Assembly: GCF_006210265.1 (NCBI RefSeq)
Contig: NZ_VCNC01000003.1
Coordinates: 186,001 to 250,000 of the forward strand
Length of the DNA: 64,000 nt
Reading direction: 5' to 3'
From: Desulfovibrio sp. UCD-KL4C
GTDB lineage: Bacteria; Desulfobacterota; Desulfovibrionia; Desulfovibrionales; Desulfovibrionaceae
Shown: positions 16,319-24,653 of the stretch, one piece after another
How positions within the stretch are numbered: position 1 is the first letter of the stretch
Layout of the letters: each line of letters begins with the position of its first letter
Notes under the pieces: model-generated
What the model saw: the letters and a program-made list of their open reading frames with translations, nothing else
Database searches by the model: none
Told to the model about the DNA's origin: nothing
Translations under genes and position numbers: made by a program

Positions 16319-19300
16319 CTATTTGTGATTAAGCTGGCGGCGGTGAAGTCTTGAAGCCTGTAAACAAAATGCTTCAAGACGTGCTTCAATCAATTGAGGA
16401 AACGGGTTCCCATCTGTTTCAATGGCCAGAAATGGAAGTTTGGTATCGTCATCAAGAATAGAGGAAGCTTTTTTACCTGCTGAGGTTGCATTAAAATTTT
16501 CGCTGAGTATTGATTCAGCTACACGCGCTGGCATGCATCCGAACGGTCCGATTGAGATAACTCCGCAGGATGGGCTCATAATTTCATGCAGTGATGCTCC
16601 GACTGTAAGGACTGCTTCACCTGTAAGTTGTTTAGAAATATGCGGCCTAGCTGTGTTGACTATTTTTTTAATGTCCGGCCCTTCAAAGTTGACTAGTCCG
16701 CTTGAAGAAAGGATAGAGCGAATCTTTTTTTCAAAATATCCTTTTATGCCCTGTTTCATAATTGTTCCAAATCCTGCAGTGCCTTCAATTCCTTTACGGT
16801 TTAGCCAGTCAGTATATTTTATCCATTCCAGAACAGGTGCAACTCGTACTATAAAGCCTTGCTTGGAAAGTCGTTCCGGCAGGTTCCTTCGTGCAAGCGG
16901 GTCATGGCGAACGTATATTTCGCCAAGTAGTGAAATGACAGGGTATTCTTCAATAGGCTTTTCAAGTTTTATGGCTGAAAGGTCTTCTGCCCCTTTGCGT
17001 AGGGCAGCTGAGAATTCTTTCCAGTTAGTTTTCATGCCATCGAGCAGGTCTTGTCTTACCTTCCAGAATAACTTGAGTGAGCTTTCTTTGTCGCTGGCGG
17101 CTGTAACAATCGTCGCATAGATGTCTTCGAGAATAGAGCCTGTAACAATTCCCTGCCATATACCTAATGTAACCTTTGAACTGAGACCGCCGTACCCTTG
17201 GGTCGAGCTTGGTGAAAAAATAGCAAGATCTGGTATTTCAAGTCTGTGTACAAGATCGTTCATAAAGACAGAATATTGCCCGAATCGACAAGGTCCTTTT
17301 GCTGTCGGCATAAGGAATAACGATACTTCGGACTCTTTTCGTTCTTCAAGATGGGTAATCAGGGCTCCGGCAGTCAATTGGAGCGGAAGGCATTCTTTGC
17401 ATGATGAATTGTTTCGTCCGAGTTTAAGTGCTTTTTCGTCGGCGTGAGGCAGCACTTTGTATCGGATATTGTCTCTACTCATTGAAGCTGCCAGAAAGTC
17501 AGTGCTTATTTCTCCAAGGCTTGGAATAAGCATAATTACATCGGGGTCGGTTATCGGGCGCCATTTTCCTTTGGAGTCGATTATTCCTGAAATTTTATTA
17601 CGTGTTTCACTGCGCGCTTTAATAAATTCTTTTTTACGTATGTCGGAGCTGATGTTTTGCCGCTTGAAGCCGTTAACAATATCAAGGAATGCTTCAATGC
17701 GGGTTTCGACACCTGCATCAGCTGTATGACTGTCTAATTCAAGCGTGAGTGATGGTTTTTTGCCCATGGCCCGTCTAAAGTGGTTAAGTAGAAATGAGTC
17801 AGGCCCGCAGGAGAAATTGGTAATAAATGTCCCGAAAAGTTGTGGATGCTTTGCAACGTAATCCGCTGAGTCTAAAATTTGTTCACCTGTTGCCCAGTAC
17901 ATGTTGCGGTCTTTATTCCGCTTTTTTGCTAAGTTTTTTTCTGTGCGTGGCAGCATGTCGCAAGGTATTATATCGATGGAACGGGTGGAAAATTTGGCCG
18001 GAATTGATTTATTAGCCCATGAGTTAAAGGCATTGTAAGGTCTGCCAAAGAGTGCGACTCCGGCTTTTTCTGGTGATTTTTTAAGGTCTGCTATAAATTG
18101 CTCACCTTTTTTACGCAGGTCTGTAAAAAAACAATCCTGCGCGGCAACAGCTGCTTTAAATGCATCTTCTGCCTTACGTGAGTTTATACCGAGATCCTTC
18201 ACTGCCTTAACAAGAGCCTTGCAAACTTTGTCCATTCCCATCTGCATATGAAGAACAGGCGTCAGAACTGATCTGTTTGCCAGTTCTGGAAAAGCTGAAC
18301 GTAAATAGTAGGGCTCGCCTTGCACAAGCACACAGGCTGAGGATCTATCACCATTTATAAGCGGTAATGATCGTACATGAGGGAGGAAAATATGATTTGT
18401 ATTGAGCTTTAACAGTTTCCCCATACTTCCGTGAGCCTGTTCAACTGGATGGCAGAATGGTGCACCTTTTTGTTCAATGCTTTCCTGATCTATTCCGGCA
18501 GGTAGAACTACTCCAAATCCCAGTGCATGGAAAAAATAATTATAGAGCGGGAACCATGTATTCATCAGTAAAGAACGGTTCATGCCAATAGTCGGTTGAC
18601 CTTTTTCAGGAACCTTGAGGTCACGGTAAACTCTTTTTTCACGCCATGTGACAAGATCTTCACCTTCAGCTTGTCGCTTTGAAATTTTGGAACTATCAAA
18701 CCTGTTGCAGATTCCGCCAAAAGGGAAAATTTTATTATTAACTTCAATGCGGGCAATGGAACACCCTAAATCGCAGTCACGTCCGGCTCCGTTGCATGTG
18801 AAAGGCGATTTATAGTGTACTTTTCGCTGTGATAGCAGATGAGGATTAAATATTCCTTCGGATAATAGCCCTTGCTGTGTCCTTTTTGCTGCTTCAAGTG
18901 CAACACCGAAAGCTCCGGTTAGACCAGGATGAGGAGGTACTATTATTTTTCTGCCGGTCAGAGCCGCCATGGCTACGGGAACAGCTTTGTTGTAACAAAC
19001 TCCGCCTTGCATGAAAATTTTGTTTCCAACGGTGCGGTTTCCTTTAACTCTGTTGGAGTAGTTGATGCATATTGAGTATACCAGTCCGGCGACGATATCT
19101 GCAAGAGGAACTCCTTCCTGACTTGCAAGCTTTAAATCTGAGCCGATAAAGGCCGCACATTGATCGTTAAAATTGGGGGGATTTTGTCCTTTGAAAGCTA
19201 CTTCAGCAATATCTGTTACTTCAATTCCAAGTGTTTCTTTGGCACTTTCCTCTAGAAATGATCCTGTTCCTGCGCTGCATGCTTCGTTCATGGCATAATC

Positions 19301-20557
19301 ACAGGGAACTGAATTTTTCAGCCACGTATACTTGGCATCCTGCCCTCCTATTTCAAAAATGGTATCTACTTCTGGATTATAATGAACAGCCGCCGTCGCG
19401 TGTGCAGTGATTTCATTGATGATACCGTCTGTTCCGGCGTGAAGACCTGCTATATTGCGTCCTGAGCCTGTAACTCCCATAATTGTGGCAACGGTGCCAT
19501 CGGGAACTTGTTTTGCCAGCTCGGCATAAACTTTGCGAGAAGCTTCGATCGGGTCTCCGTCAGTACGCAGGTAGCAGGAAGCTACTATTTTGAGGTTTTT
19601 AAGATCAACCAGAACGCCTTTAGTGGTGGTTGATCCTACATCAAGACCTAAAGTAAGCTTGTTACCTTTAGTGAATTCGACTTGATCTTCTTCATGGAAT
19701 TCTACGAAATCGATATACTTTTTAAGAGGGGGCAAAAAGGTGAAACTAGTATTTCCCTTACGGATTAATTCATTGAAGTTTCCAGAATTGATTTTACCGT
19801 TTTCAGCTCCCCACAAAGCCGCTCCGAGAGCTTCCATGTAATGGGCATGTTCTGGAATTGTAAGGTCCGGTAATTCTTTTTTCAGTTCCCTGACCATAAA
19901 TTTGTTCATGGTGCAGCTGCCGATAAGGGCGACTTTGTCAGAAGGAAGTTTTCTAAGCAGTTCTAAGCATTTTCCGGCCATCATGCTCGCCAGACCTGCT
20001 ACGATGGCATTTTTTTCTATTCCCTTGTTTAGTGCGTGGGTACAATCGCTTTTACAGAATACAGAACATCTGCCGGAAACTTTATGTGGGGCTATATTTT
20101 CGTCCATGTCCGCCATTGATTCAAGATCGAGTCCCATACGGCCCAGTTGCTGGACCAGAAACTCACCTGTGCCGGAAGCGCATTTATTCCCTGTGTGAAC
20201 AGTTTCTACTTTGCCGTCAGCACTTAAGAAATATGCCATAAATGTTTCGCCGCCAGCACTTAGAAGTGTGCGGTGTCCTTTTTGAGCAAGATCATTAAAA
20301 GATAAAGCAGATTCGAGGGCTTGCGGTTCAGATATGGAAGGCAGGTTTAAAAGGTGTCTGAATTTTCTGCCGGTAGTTGCAATTCTGACATTATCTAAGT
20401 TGCCGAATTTTTCTAAAAGGGAAAGTGTTGTCGCAGCGGGATTTCCTTCGTGGGAAACAGAAGCAGTTTCAAGTACGGTGGTTTTACCATTTTCTGAAGA
20501 AATTAAAACCATGCCGATGGTAGATGCTCCAGCGCAGATGCCTAGTGATTTATACAT
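16319..20557 (-). CDS. Fused acyl-CoA dehydratase activase-type protein (BadF/BcrAD ATPase + DUF2229 + HgdB-like)
   Basis: A 1412-residue cytoplasmic protein. Two tandem ASKHA ATPase units occupy roughly residues 1-265 (with CASGTGEF) and 300-565 (LGLDVGSTTTKG, EIGGQDAKY, EACSAGTGSF). The cysteines that hold the bridging [4Fe-4S] cluster in the activators of 2-hydroxyacyl-CoA dehydratase are present. DUF2229 and a region resembling the dehydratase subunit HgdB follow, with cysteines such as APFCHPVEQAHGS and SSCKECLPLQ. The family performs ATP-driven low-potential electron transfer, but the acceptor of this all-in-one form is unknown. The gene is separated by three bases from the cyclotransferase gene upstream and is probably coupled to it. 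Confidence 0.9.
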   Translation of the reverse strand: MYKSLGICAGASTIGMVLISSENGKTTVLETASVSHEGNPAATTLSLLEKFGNLDNVRIATTGRKFRHLLNLPSISEPQALESALSFNDLAQKGHRTLLSAGGETFMAYFLSADGKVETVHTGNKCASGTGEFLVQQLGRMGLDLESMADMDENIAPHKVSGRCSVFCKSDCTHALNKGIEKNAIVAGLASMMAGKCLELLRKLPSDKVALIGSCTMNKFMVRELKKELPDLTIPEHAHYMEALGAALWGAENGKINSGNFNELIRKGNTSFTFLPPLKKYIDFVEFHEEDQVEFTKGNKLTLGLDVGSTTTKGVLVDLKNLKIVASCYLRTDGDPIEASRKVYAELAKQVPDGTVATIMGVTGSGRNIAGLHAGTDGIINEITAHATAAVHYNPEVDTIFEIGGQDAKYTWLKNSVPCDYAMNEACSAGTGSFLEESAKETLGIEVTDIAEVAFKGQNPPNFNDQCAAFIGSDLKLASQEGVPLADIVAGLVYSICINYSNRVKGNRTVGNKIFMQGGVCYNKAVPVAMAALTGRKIIVPPHPGLTGAFGVALEAAKRTQQGLLSEGIFNPHLLSQRKVHYKSPFTCNGAGRDCDLGCSIARIEVNNKIFPFGGICNRFDSSKISKRQAEGEDLVTWREKRVYRDLKVPEKGQPTIGMNRSLLMNTWFPLYNYFFHALGFGVVLPAGIDQESIEQKGAPFCHPVEQAHGSMGKLLKLNTNHIFLPHVRSLPLINGDRSSACVLVQGEPYYLRSAFPELANRSVLTPVLHMQMGMDKVCKALVKAVKDLGINSRKAEDAFKAAVAAQDCFFTDLRKKGEQFIADLKKSPEKAGVALFGRPYNAFNSWANKSIPAKFSTRSIDIIPCDMLPRTEKNLAKKRNKDRNMYWATGEQILDSADYVAKHPQLFGTFITNFSCGPDSFLLNHFRRAMGKKPSLTLELDSHTADAGVETRIEAFLDIVNGFKRQNISSDIRKKEFIKARSETRNKISGIIDSKGKWRPITDPDVIMLIPSLGEISTDFLAASMSRDNIRYKVLPHADEKALKLGRNNSSCKECLPLQLTAGALITHLEERKESEVSLFLMPTAKGPCRFGQYSVFMNDLVHRLEIPDLAIFSPSSTQGYGGLSSKVTLGIWQGIVTGSILEDIYATIVTAASDKESSLKLFWKVRQDLLDGMKTNWKEFSAALRKGAEDLSAIKLEKPIEEYPVISLLGEIYVRHDPLARRNLPERLSKQGFIVRVAPVLEWIKYTDWLNRKGIEGTAGFGTIMKQGIKGYFEKKIRSILSSSGLVNFEGPDIKKIVNTARPHISKQLTGEAVLTVGASLHEIMSPSCGVISIGPFGCMPARVAESILSENFNATSAGKKASSILDDDTKLPFLAIETDGNPFPQLIEARLEAFCLQASRLHRRQLNHK

Positions 20558-20560
20558 ATC

Positions 20561-21367
20561 TTATGAGTCATATTTAATTTGTTTAATTGGAGGAAATTTA
20601 ATTTCAAAAATTTTGTTCCAGAATTTTCCGGTTACAAAAAGACGTTTATTCTTGCTGTCCCACGCAATACCATTAGCAACTTCCGCATTTTTCCCGGCAA
20701 GAGGACGAAGACTTGAAATATCTATCCAAAACATGATTTTACCATTCGCGGGATTAATAGCTCCGATAATATCTTTGTGCCACACATTACAAAGGATGAC
20801 TCCATTAGCATACTCCAGCTCATTTAAGCGGTATATTTTTTTATTACCATCAGTGATGCAAATTTTGCTTATTCTTTTGAAATCATGCGGGTCACGCAGG
20901 GTTAGATATTCAGATCCATTGCTTTGAATCAAAAAATCTCCATCATAGGTCAGTCCCCAGCCTTGCCCTTTGTATTTATAAATGGCTAAGCGCCTAATGG
21001 AGTGTAAATCGTACACAAAGCACTTTCCTGATTTCCATGTTAGTTGGAATATTTTGTTGTTCCAGAGACATATTCCCTCCCCGAAGAGGGTGTTGTCAAT
21101 CTTATACTCGGTGCGGATTATACCGCTATCAGGTTCTATTTTACGTATGGATGAGTGGCCGTGCTTGCCGGTGCTTTCATAGAAATAGTTGCCATAGTAT
21201 AAAAGGCCTTGAGTATATGCAGAGTCGTCGTGTGGTAATGATTTTATTATTTTACACTTAATTATTGGGGCTTTATGTGGACTCTTTTCAGCATAGCCTT
21301 TTTCCGCAAAAACAGGCAAGATTAGAACAAAGGCAGCTAAAAAGGTTATTATTTTACGTTTGTGCAT
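20561..21367 (-). CDS. Glutaminyl-peptide cyclotransferase (plant/bacterial type), exported
   Basis: A 268-residue protein with a signal peptide (hydrophobic residues 5-21, probable cleavage after EKGYA). The rest is the five-bladed beta-propeller of bacterial glutamine cyclotransferase. Family motifs are in order: YTQGLLYY, ESTGKHGHSSIRKI, FGEGICLW, LTWKSGK, QGWGLTYDG, LNELEYANG, CNVWHKD and VTGKFW. The enzyme converts N-terminal Gln to pyroglutamate in exported proteins. It is the first gene of a two-gene unit with the activase-like protein; no metabolic link between the two is known to me. Confidence 0.88.
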   Translation of the reverse strand: MHKRKIITFLAAFVLILPVFAEKGYAEKSPHKAPIIKCKIIKSLPHDDSAYTQGLLYYGNYFYESTGKHGHSSIRKIEPDSGIIRTEYKIDNTLFGEGICLWNNKIFQLTWKSGKCFVYDLHSIRRLAIYKYKGQGWGLTYDGDFLIQSNGSEYLTLRDPHDFKRISKICITDGNKKIYRLNELEYANGVILCNVWHKDIIGAINPANGKIMFWIDISSLRPLAGKNAEVANGIAWDSKNKRLFVTGKFWNKIFEIKFPPIKQIKYDS

Positions 21368-21492
21368 TGCTCGGAAACCTAGCTGATTTTTGTGAGAAGT
21401 TCTATATTTGAAGAGATCGTTTTTTATTTTTTGGAAGGCGGTGCTTAGTAAGCTTAATAAAATTTAAAATAACCTCTTTAGAGGTGAATCAA

Positions 21493-22482
21493 ATGGGATC
21501 AAAAAATACTTTTTTTAAATATAATTCACCGTTACAAGCTGTGGAGGAGAAAACTCCTGAGCTAGTTACTGTTGTTTCCAAGAAGCTGAAAGATGGTACA
21601 AAGAATAAAAAAATACAGTATTGGCTTGTGCGTGAAACTCCCTCAGAGATGTTTGAACTGCAAGAGATTAATTCTAATAATGTTCCAACCGGTCCTGGTA
21701 AATTAATCTCCAGCGAGAAATTTTCTTCTGATTATTCTCTTGAACTGGATTATTGGCAAAAAAAAGTTCGTCCTTCTATGGAAAATCTGGACAAGACTGT
21801 GCAGCGTGGTGAAAACCATAGGGCGCATGGAGAGCTATACAGTGCAGAAATGGAGTATTCTGGAGCTCTTGAAGTTGACGAAGATAATGTTCGGGCAACT
21901 TTTGGACTGGGCCTTACTTACCTTGCAAAAGGCGACATAGAAAAAGCTCAGGAAATATTTTCTAAAGTTGTGCAGCTTGAATCTGCTTTTAGGGTAGAAC
22001 ATAAACATATGTTCAATGATTTCGGAATATCTATGCGTAAAACAGGAATGTACAAAGAGGCCTTGGAGTTTTATATTCGAGGTTTAACTTTAGATAGTGA
22101 TGATGAGAATCTATATTTTAATATAGCCAGAACCCATTTTGAAGCTGGCGACTGGGAAAATTGTTTTAAATATCTGACTATGTGTCTTGAAAAAAATAAA
22201 GGAGTAGAGGAAGCCCGCAAATTTTGCTCCTATCTTATTGAAAAAAGCACAACTGATGATGCTATGCTCCGTGAATTTGGTTCGTCCAAGATCGGTATTA
22301 AGCTCCGTAGTGACATCCTGTCTTTGCTGCGAAAAATGCAGATTGCTGCCGGAGTAGATTTAGATGAGGCTATTGAAAAGACTCATCAGATACGGGACCG
22401 TATGCTCGTAATTGAAGAGGAGGAAAGGAATACTCGTGAAATTGAGAAAGATCTTTATAAACTAGATGAAAATAATGGCTGA
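21493..22482 (+). CDS. Tetratricopeptide-repeat protein
   Basis: A protein of 329 residues, soluble, with at least three TPR units between about residues 113 and 245 (for example AEMEYSGALEVDEDNVRAT, and the next repeat EKAQEIFSKVVQLES). A charged C-terminal helix follows. An unclassified N-terminal domain of about 100 residues precedes the repeats. It is probably a scaffold for protein contacts. I take the ATG at 21493 because AGAGG stands eight bases upstream; an in-frame GTG at 21484 lies inside that site. The stop is 12 bases from the end of the converging potassium-channel gene. Confidence 0.75.
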   Translation: MGSKNTFFKYNSPLQAVEEKTPELVTVVSKKLKDGTKNKKIQYWLVRETPSEMFELQEINSNNVPTGPGKLISSEKFSSDYSLELDYWQKKVRPSMENLDKTVQRGENHRAHGELYSAEMEYSGALEVDEDNVRATFGLGLTYLAKGDIEKAQEIFSKVVQLESAFRVEHKHMFNDFGISMRKTGMYKEALEFYIRGLTLDSDDENLYFNIARTHFEAGDWENCFKYLTMCLEKNKGVEEARKFCSYLIEKSTTDDAMLREFGSSKIGIKLRSDILSLLRKMQIAAGVDLDEAIEKTHQIRDRMLVIEEEERNTREIEKDLYKLDENNG

Positions 22483-22494
22483 TTTTCTCTAATT

Positions 22495-23148
22495 CTAAGG
22501 CATTTTTATGAGGTTTTCGTGATAGCCTATAAGGACAAGCATGTCTTGTTCTTCTAATGGTTCTGTTGCTTTAGGGACAAAGTTAAGTTCGTCAGTGCCA
22601 CCTTTTCGGATAGCAATAACCTGCACTTGAAAATTGTTTGTTAAATTCAAATCTATTAAGGTTTTTCCCTTCCAGTCGCCGACTTTTTTTTCTTTTATAA
22701 GGACATCTTGTCCCATGGAAAGATAATCAAGCATTCCGGGAGTTGCAAGTTTGTAGGCCAGCTGTTTGGCTGCAAAATGTTCGGGGAAAACAACGAAATC
22801 TACGCCAAGCCTATTCAGAACTTTTTTGTGGGCAGCGCTCATGGCTTTAACCCAGATCTTTTTAACGCCTATTTCTTGTAAGTTAAGAATGACTAGGATG
22901 CTCGCTTCCATGGAATCTCCGGTGGAAACGACAACATAATTAAAATCCTGAAAGCTGAGTTGTTCAAGCGTCTGCTGGTCTGTGCCGTCAGCCTGAAAAA
23001 CATGAGTCAGGTATGGTTTTGCGATTTTCACTTTTTCCGGACTGGAGTCAATTCCGGTTACTCCGTGTCCCATTTCACGTAAGTTACGGGCTAATTCAAG
23101 TCCGAATTTTCCAAGCCCAATAACTCCTACTTCTATTCTGCCTGTCAT
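22495..23148 (-). CDS. Potassium uptake regulatory subunit, TrkA/KtrA family
   Basis: A 217-residue cytoplasmic protein with one RCK_N (Rossmann) domain, GLGKFGLELARNL at residues 10-22, and one RCK_C domain from about residue 135 to the end. This single-copy arrangement is KtrA-like; the classical TrkA has both domains twice. Nucleotides (ATP/ADP, NAD) gate the partner channel. GGAG lies six bases before the ATG. It is downstream of, and co-directional with, the TrkH-type gene 38 bases away, so the two form one Ktr-like uptake system. Confidence 0.92.
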   Translation of the reverse strand: MTGRIEVGVIGLGKFGLELARNLREMGHGVTGIDSSPEKVKIAKPYLTHVFQADGTDQQTLEQLSFQDFNYVVVSTGDSMEASILVILNLQEIGVKKIWVKAMSAAHKKVLNRLGVDFVVFPEHFAAKQLAYKLATPGMLDYLSMGQDVLIKEKKVGDWKGKTLIDLNLTNNFQVQVIAIRKGGTDELNFVPKATEPLEEQDMLVLIGYHENLIKMP

Positions 23149-23186
23149 TTAATTCTCCAAGTCTATATACAATTAATTATAGAAAA

Positions 23187-24548
23187 TTAACCTAATGAAA
23201 GATCATCTTCTGGTAATTTGTAGCGCGGTTCTTTCTGCCAGCTGTTAATAGCTGTCAGCAGCCATACAGGTCCGAGTCTTCCGACAAACATCAGCGAAAT
23301 AATAATTATTTTACCGGAAAAAGTCAGCTTCGTGGTGATTCCGGTAGAAAGACCTACGGTAGCAAATGCTGAGACTGTTTCAAAAAAAATTTCAATAAAA
23401 TGTCCTCTGGCCTGAGTATGCGGAATATTTCCGCCCTCAGTAATACTGAGTAGAATAACTGCAATCCCTATAATAGCTCCAGCAAGAGCCATCAGGGTCA
23501 GTGATTTATTTATACTGTCTTCTGTCAGAGCGTACCAGCCGACGCGGACCTGACTTCTCCCTCTGATTTTAGCGGAAACAAATGCGAATAAGGCACGGAA
23601 GGTAGTTGTTTTTAACCCTCCTGCACAAGATCCTGGCGATCCCCCGATGACCATTAGGAAGATCATAAAAATAAGAGAAACATTAGTCATGCTGGAAATA
23701 TCCAGTGTGTTGAACCCTGCGGTGCGGCAGGTAACTGACTGGAACAAAGCACTCAGTTCATTACTCTCAAAATTGGGTATTACATGGGCTCTTAAACTTT
23801 CCGCCAGCCAGATAGCAACCGCTCCGACAATGATCAAAATTAAGGTCGTTTCAAGTACCACATGTGTTTGCCATGAAATAGGGTGCGCCGTAATAGGCCG
23901 TTTCTTTCTGAATATGTAGTCGCATAACTTTTGCCATAGCTCTATCAATACATAAAATCCGAGACCTCCCAAAACAATGAGAGCCATGAAAACAGCGTTA
24001 ATGCCTACATTATCCTTCCACGTGGAAAGACTGTCAGGATACAATGAAAATCCAGCATTACAAAAAGCTGAGATAGAGTGGAATATTGCCGAATAAGGCG
24101 CAAATCCATGGGGGTCCATTCTGTTCAGGAGGAATGCTCCGATAAGCTCAATAGAAAGAACTGCGGCTACCACTCCGACAATAAATCTACCAATATTAAA
24201 CGAAGGGTCGTGGATAAGAGTCTGACTTACAGCGATACGATCTGAGGCACTTACTTTTTTGCCTAGAAGGTAGATTACAAGGCTTGCGTAAGTCATGATT
24301 CCTAAACCGCCGAGTTGTATTAGAGCCAGAATTACGGATTGACCTGTGCGGCTGAAAAATGAGCCTGTATCAACTACTGCAAGCCCTGTTACACAAACTG
24401 CTGATGTTGCAGTAAATATTGCATCAATCAGTGAAAGAGTTTTACCAGGATGGCAAATATCCAGTTTAAGTAACAAACCACCGGAAATAATTGTGAGGAG
24501 GAATGCATATATTGGCACCCAGAAAGGAGAAGATGCTTGTGATTTCAT
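23187..24548 (-). CDS. Potassium uptake membrane subunit, TrkH/KtrB family
   Basis: A 453-residue inner-membrane K+ translocator with four M1-P-M2 repeats. Selectivity-type P loops are visible in TATSAVCVTGLAVVD, SAFCNAGFSLY, CRTAGFNTLD and SAFATVGLSTG, each with the essential Gly. PGSCAGGLKTTT follows the third repeat. Size and loops fit KtrB better than the longer TrkH. It is the first gene of the pair with the KtrA-like subunit. A large inverted repeat stands just upstream of its start. Confidence 0.92.
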   Translation of the reverse strand: MKSQASSPFWVPIYAFLLTIISGGLLLKLDICHPGKTLSLIDAIFTATSAVCVTGLAVVDTGSFFSRTGQSVILALIQLGGLGIMTYASLVIYLLGKKVSASDRIAVSQTLIHDPSFNIGRFIVGVVAAVLSIELIGAFLLNRMDPHGFAPYSAIFHSISAFCNAGFSLYPDSLSTWKDNVGINAVFMALIVLGGLGFYVLIELWQKLCDYIFRKKRPITAHPISWQTHVVLETTLILIIVGAVAIWLAESLRAHVIPNFESNELSALFQSVTCRTAGFNTLDISSMTNVSLIFMIFLMVIGGSPGSCAGGLKTTTFRALFAFVSAKIRGRSQVRVGWYALTEDSINKSLTLMALAGAIIGIAVILLSITEGGNIPHTQARGHFIEIFFETVSAFATVGLSTGITTKLTFSGKIIIISLMFVGRLGPVWLLTAINSWQKEPRYKLPEDDLSLG

Positions 24549-24562
24549 CGGCTGAATTTACG

Positions 24563-24610
24563 CTCGAGTGGAGGATATGGCAATAGTCTTGCCTTTAGCC
24601 TCCACCCGAG
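24563..24610 (-). repeat. Two-tier inverted repeat upstream of the trkH-type gene
   Basis: Outer arms of 12 bases (CTCGAGTGGAGG and CCTCCACCCGAG, one mismatch) enclose an inner hairpin GGCAA/TTGCC. It lies between the ABC-F stop and the trkH start on the minus strand. No T tract follows, so it is not a normal terminator. It could be a leader structure or an operator. Confidence 0.5.
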
Positions 24611-24653
24611 ACTTGTTTCAAATTAAAATGTATTAATATCCGGCAGATTGCGA

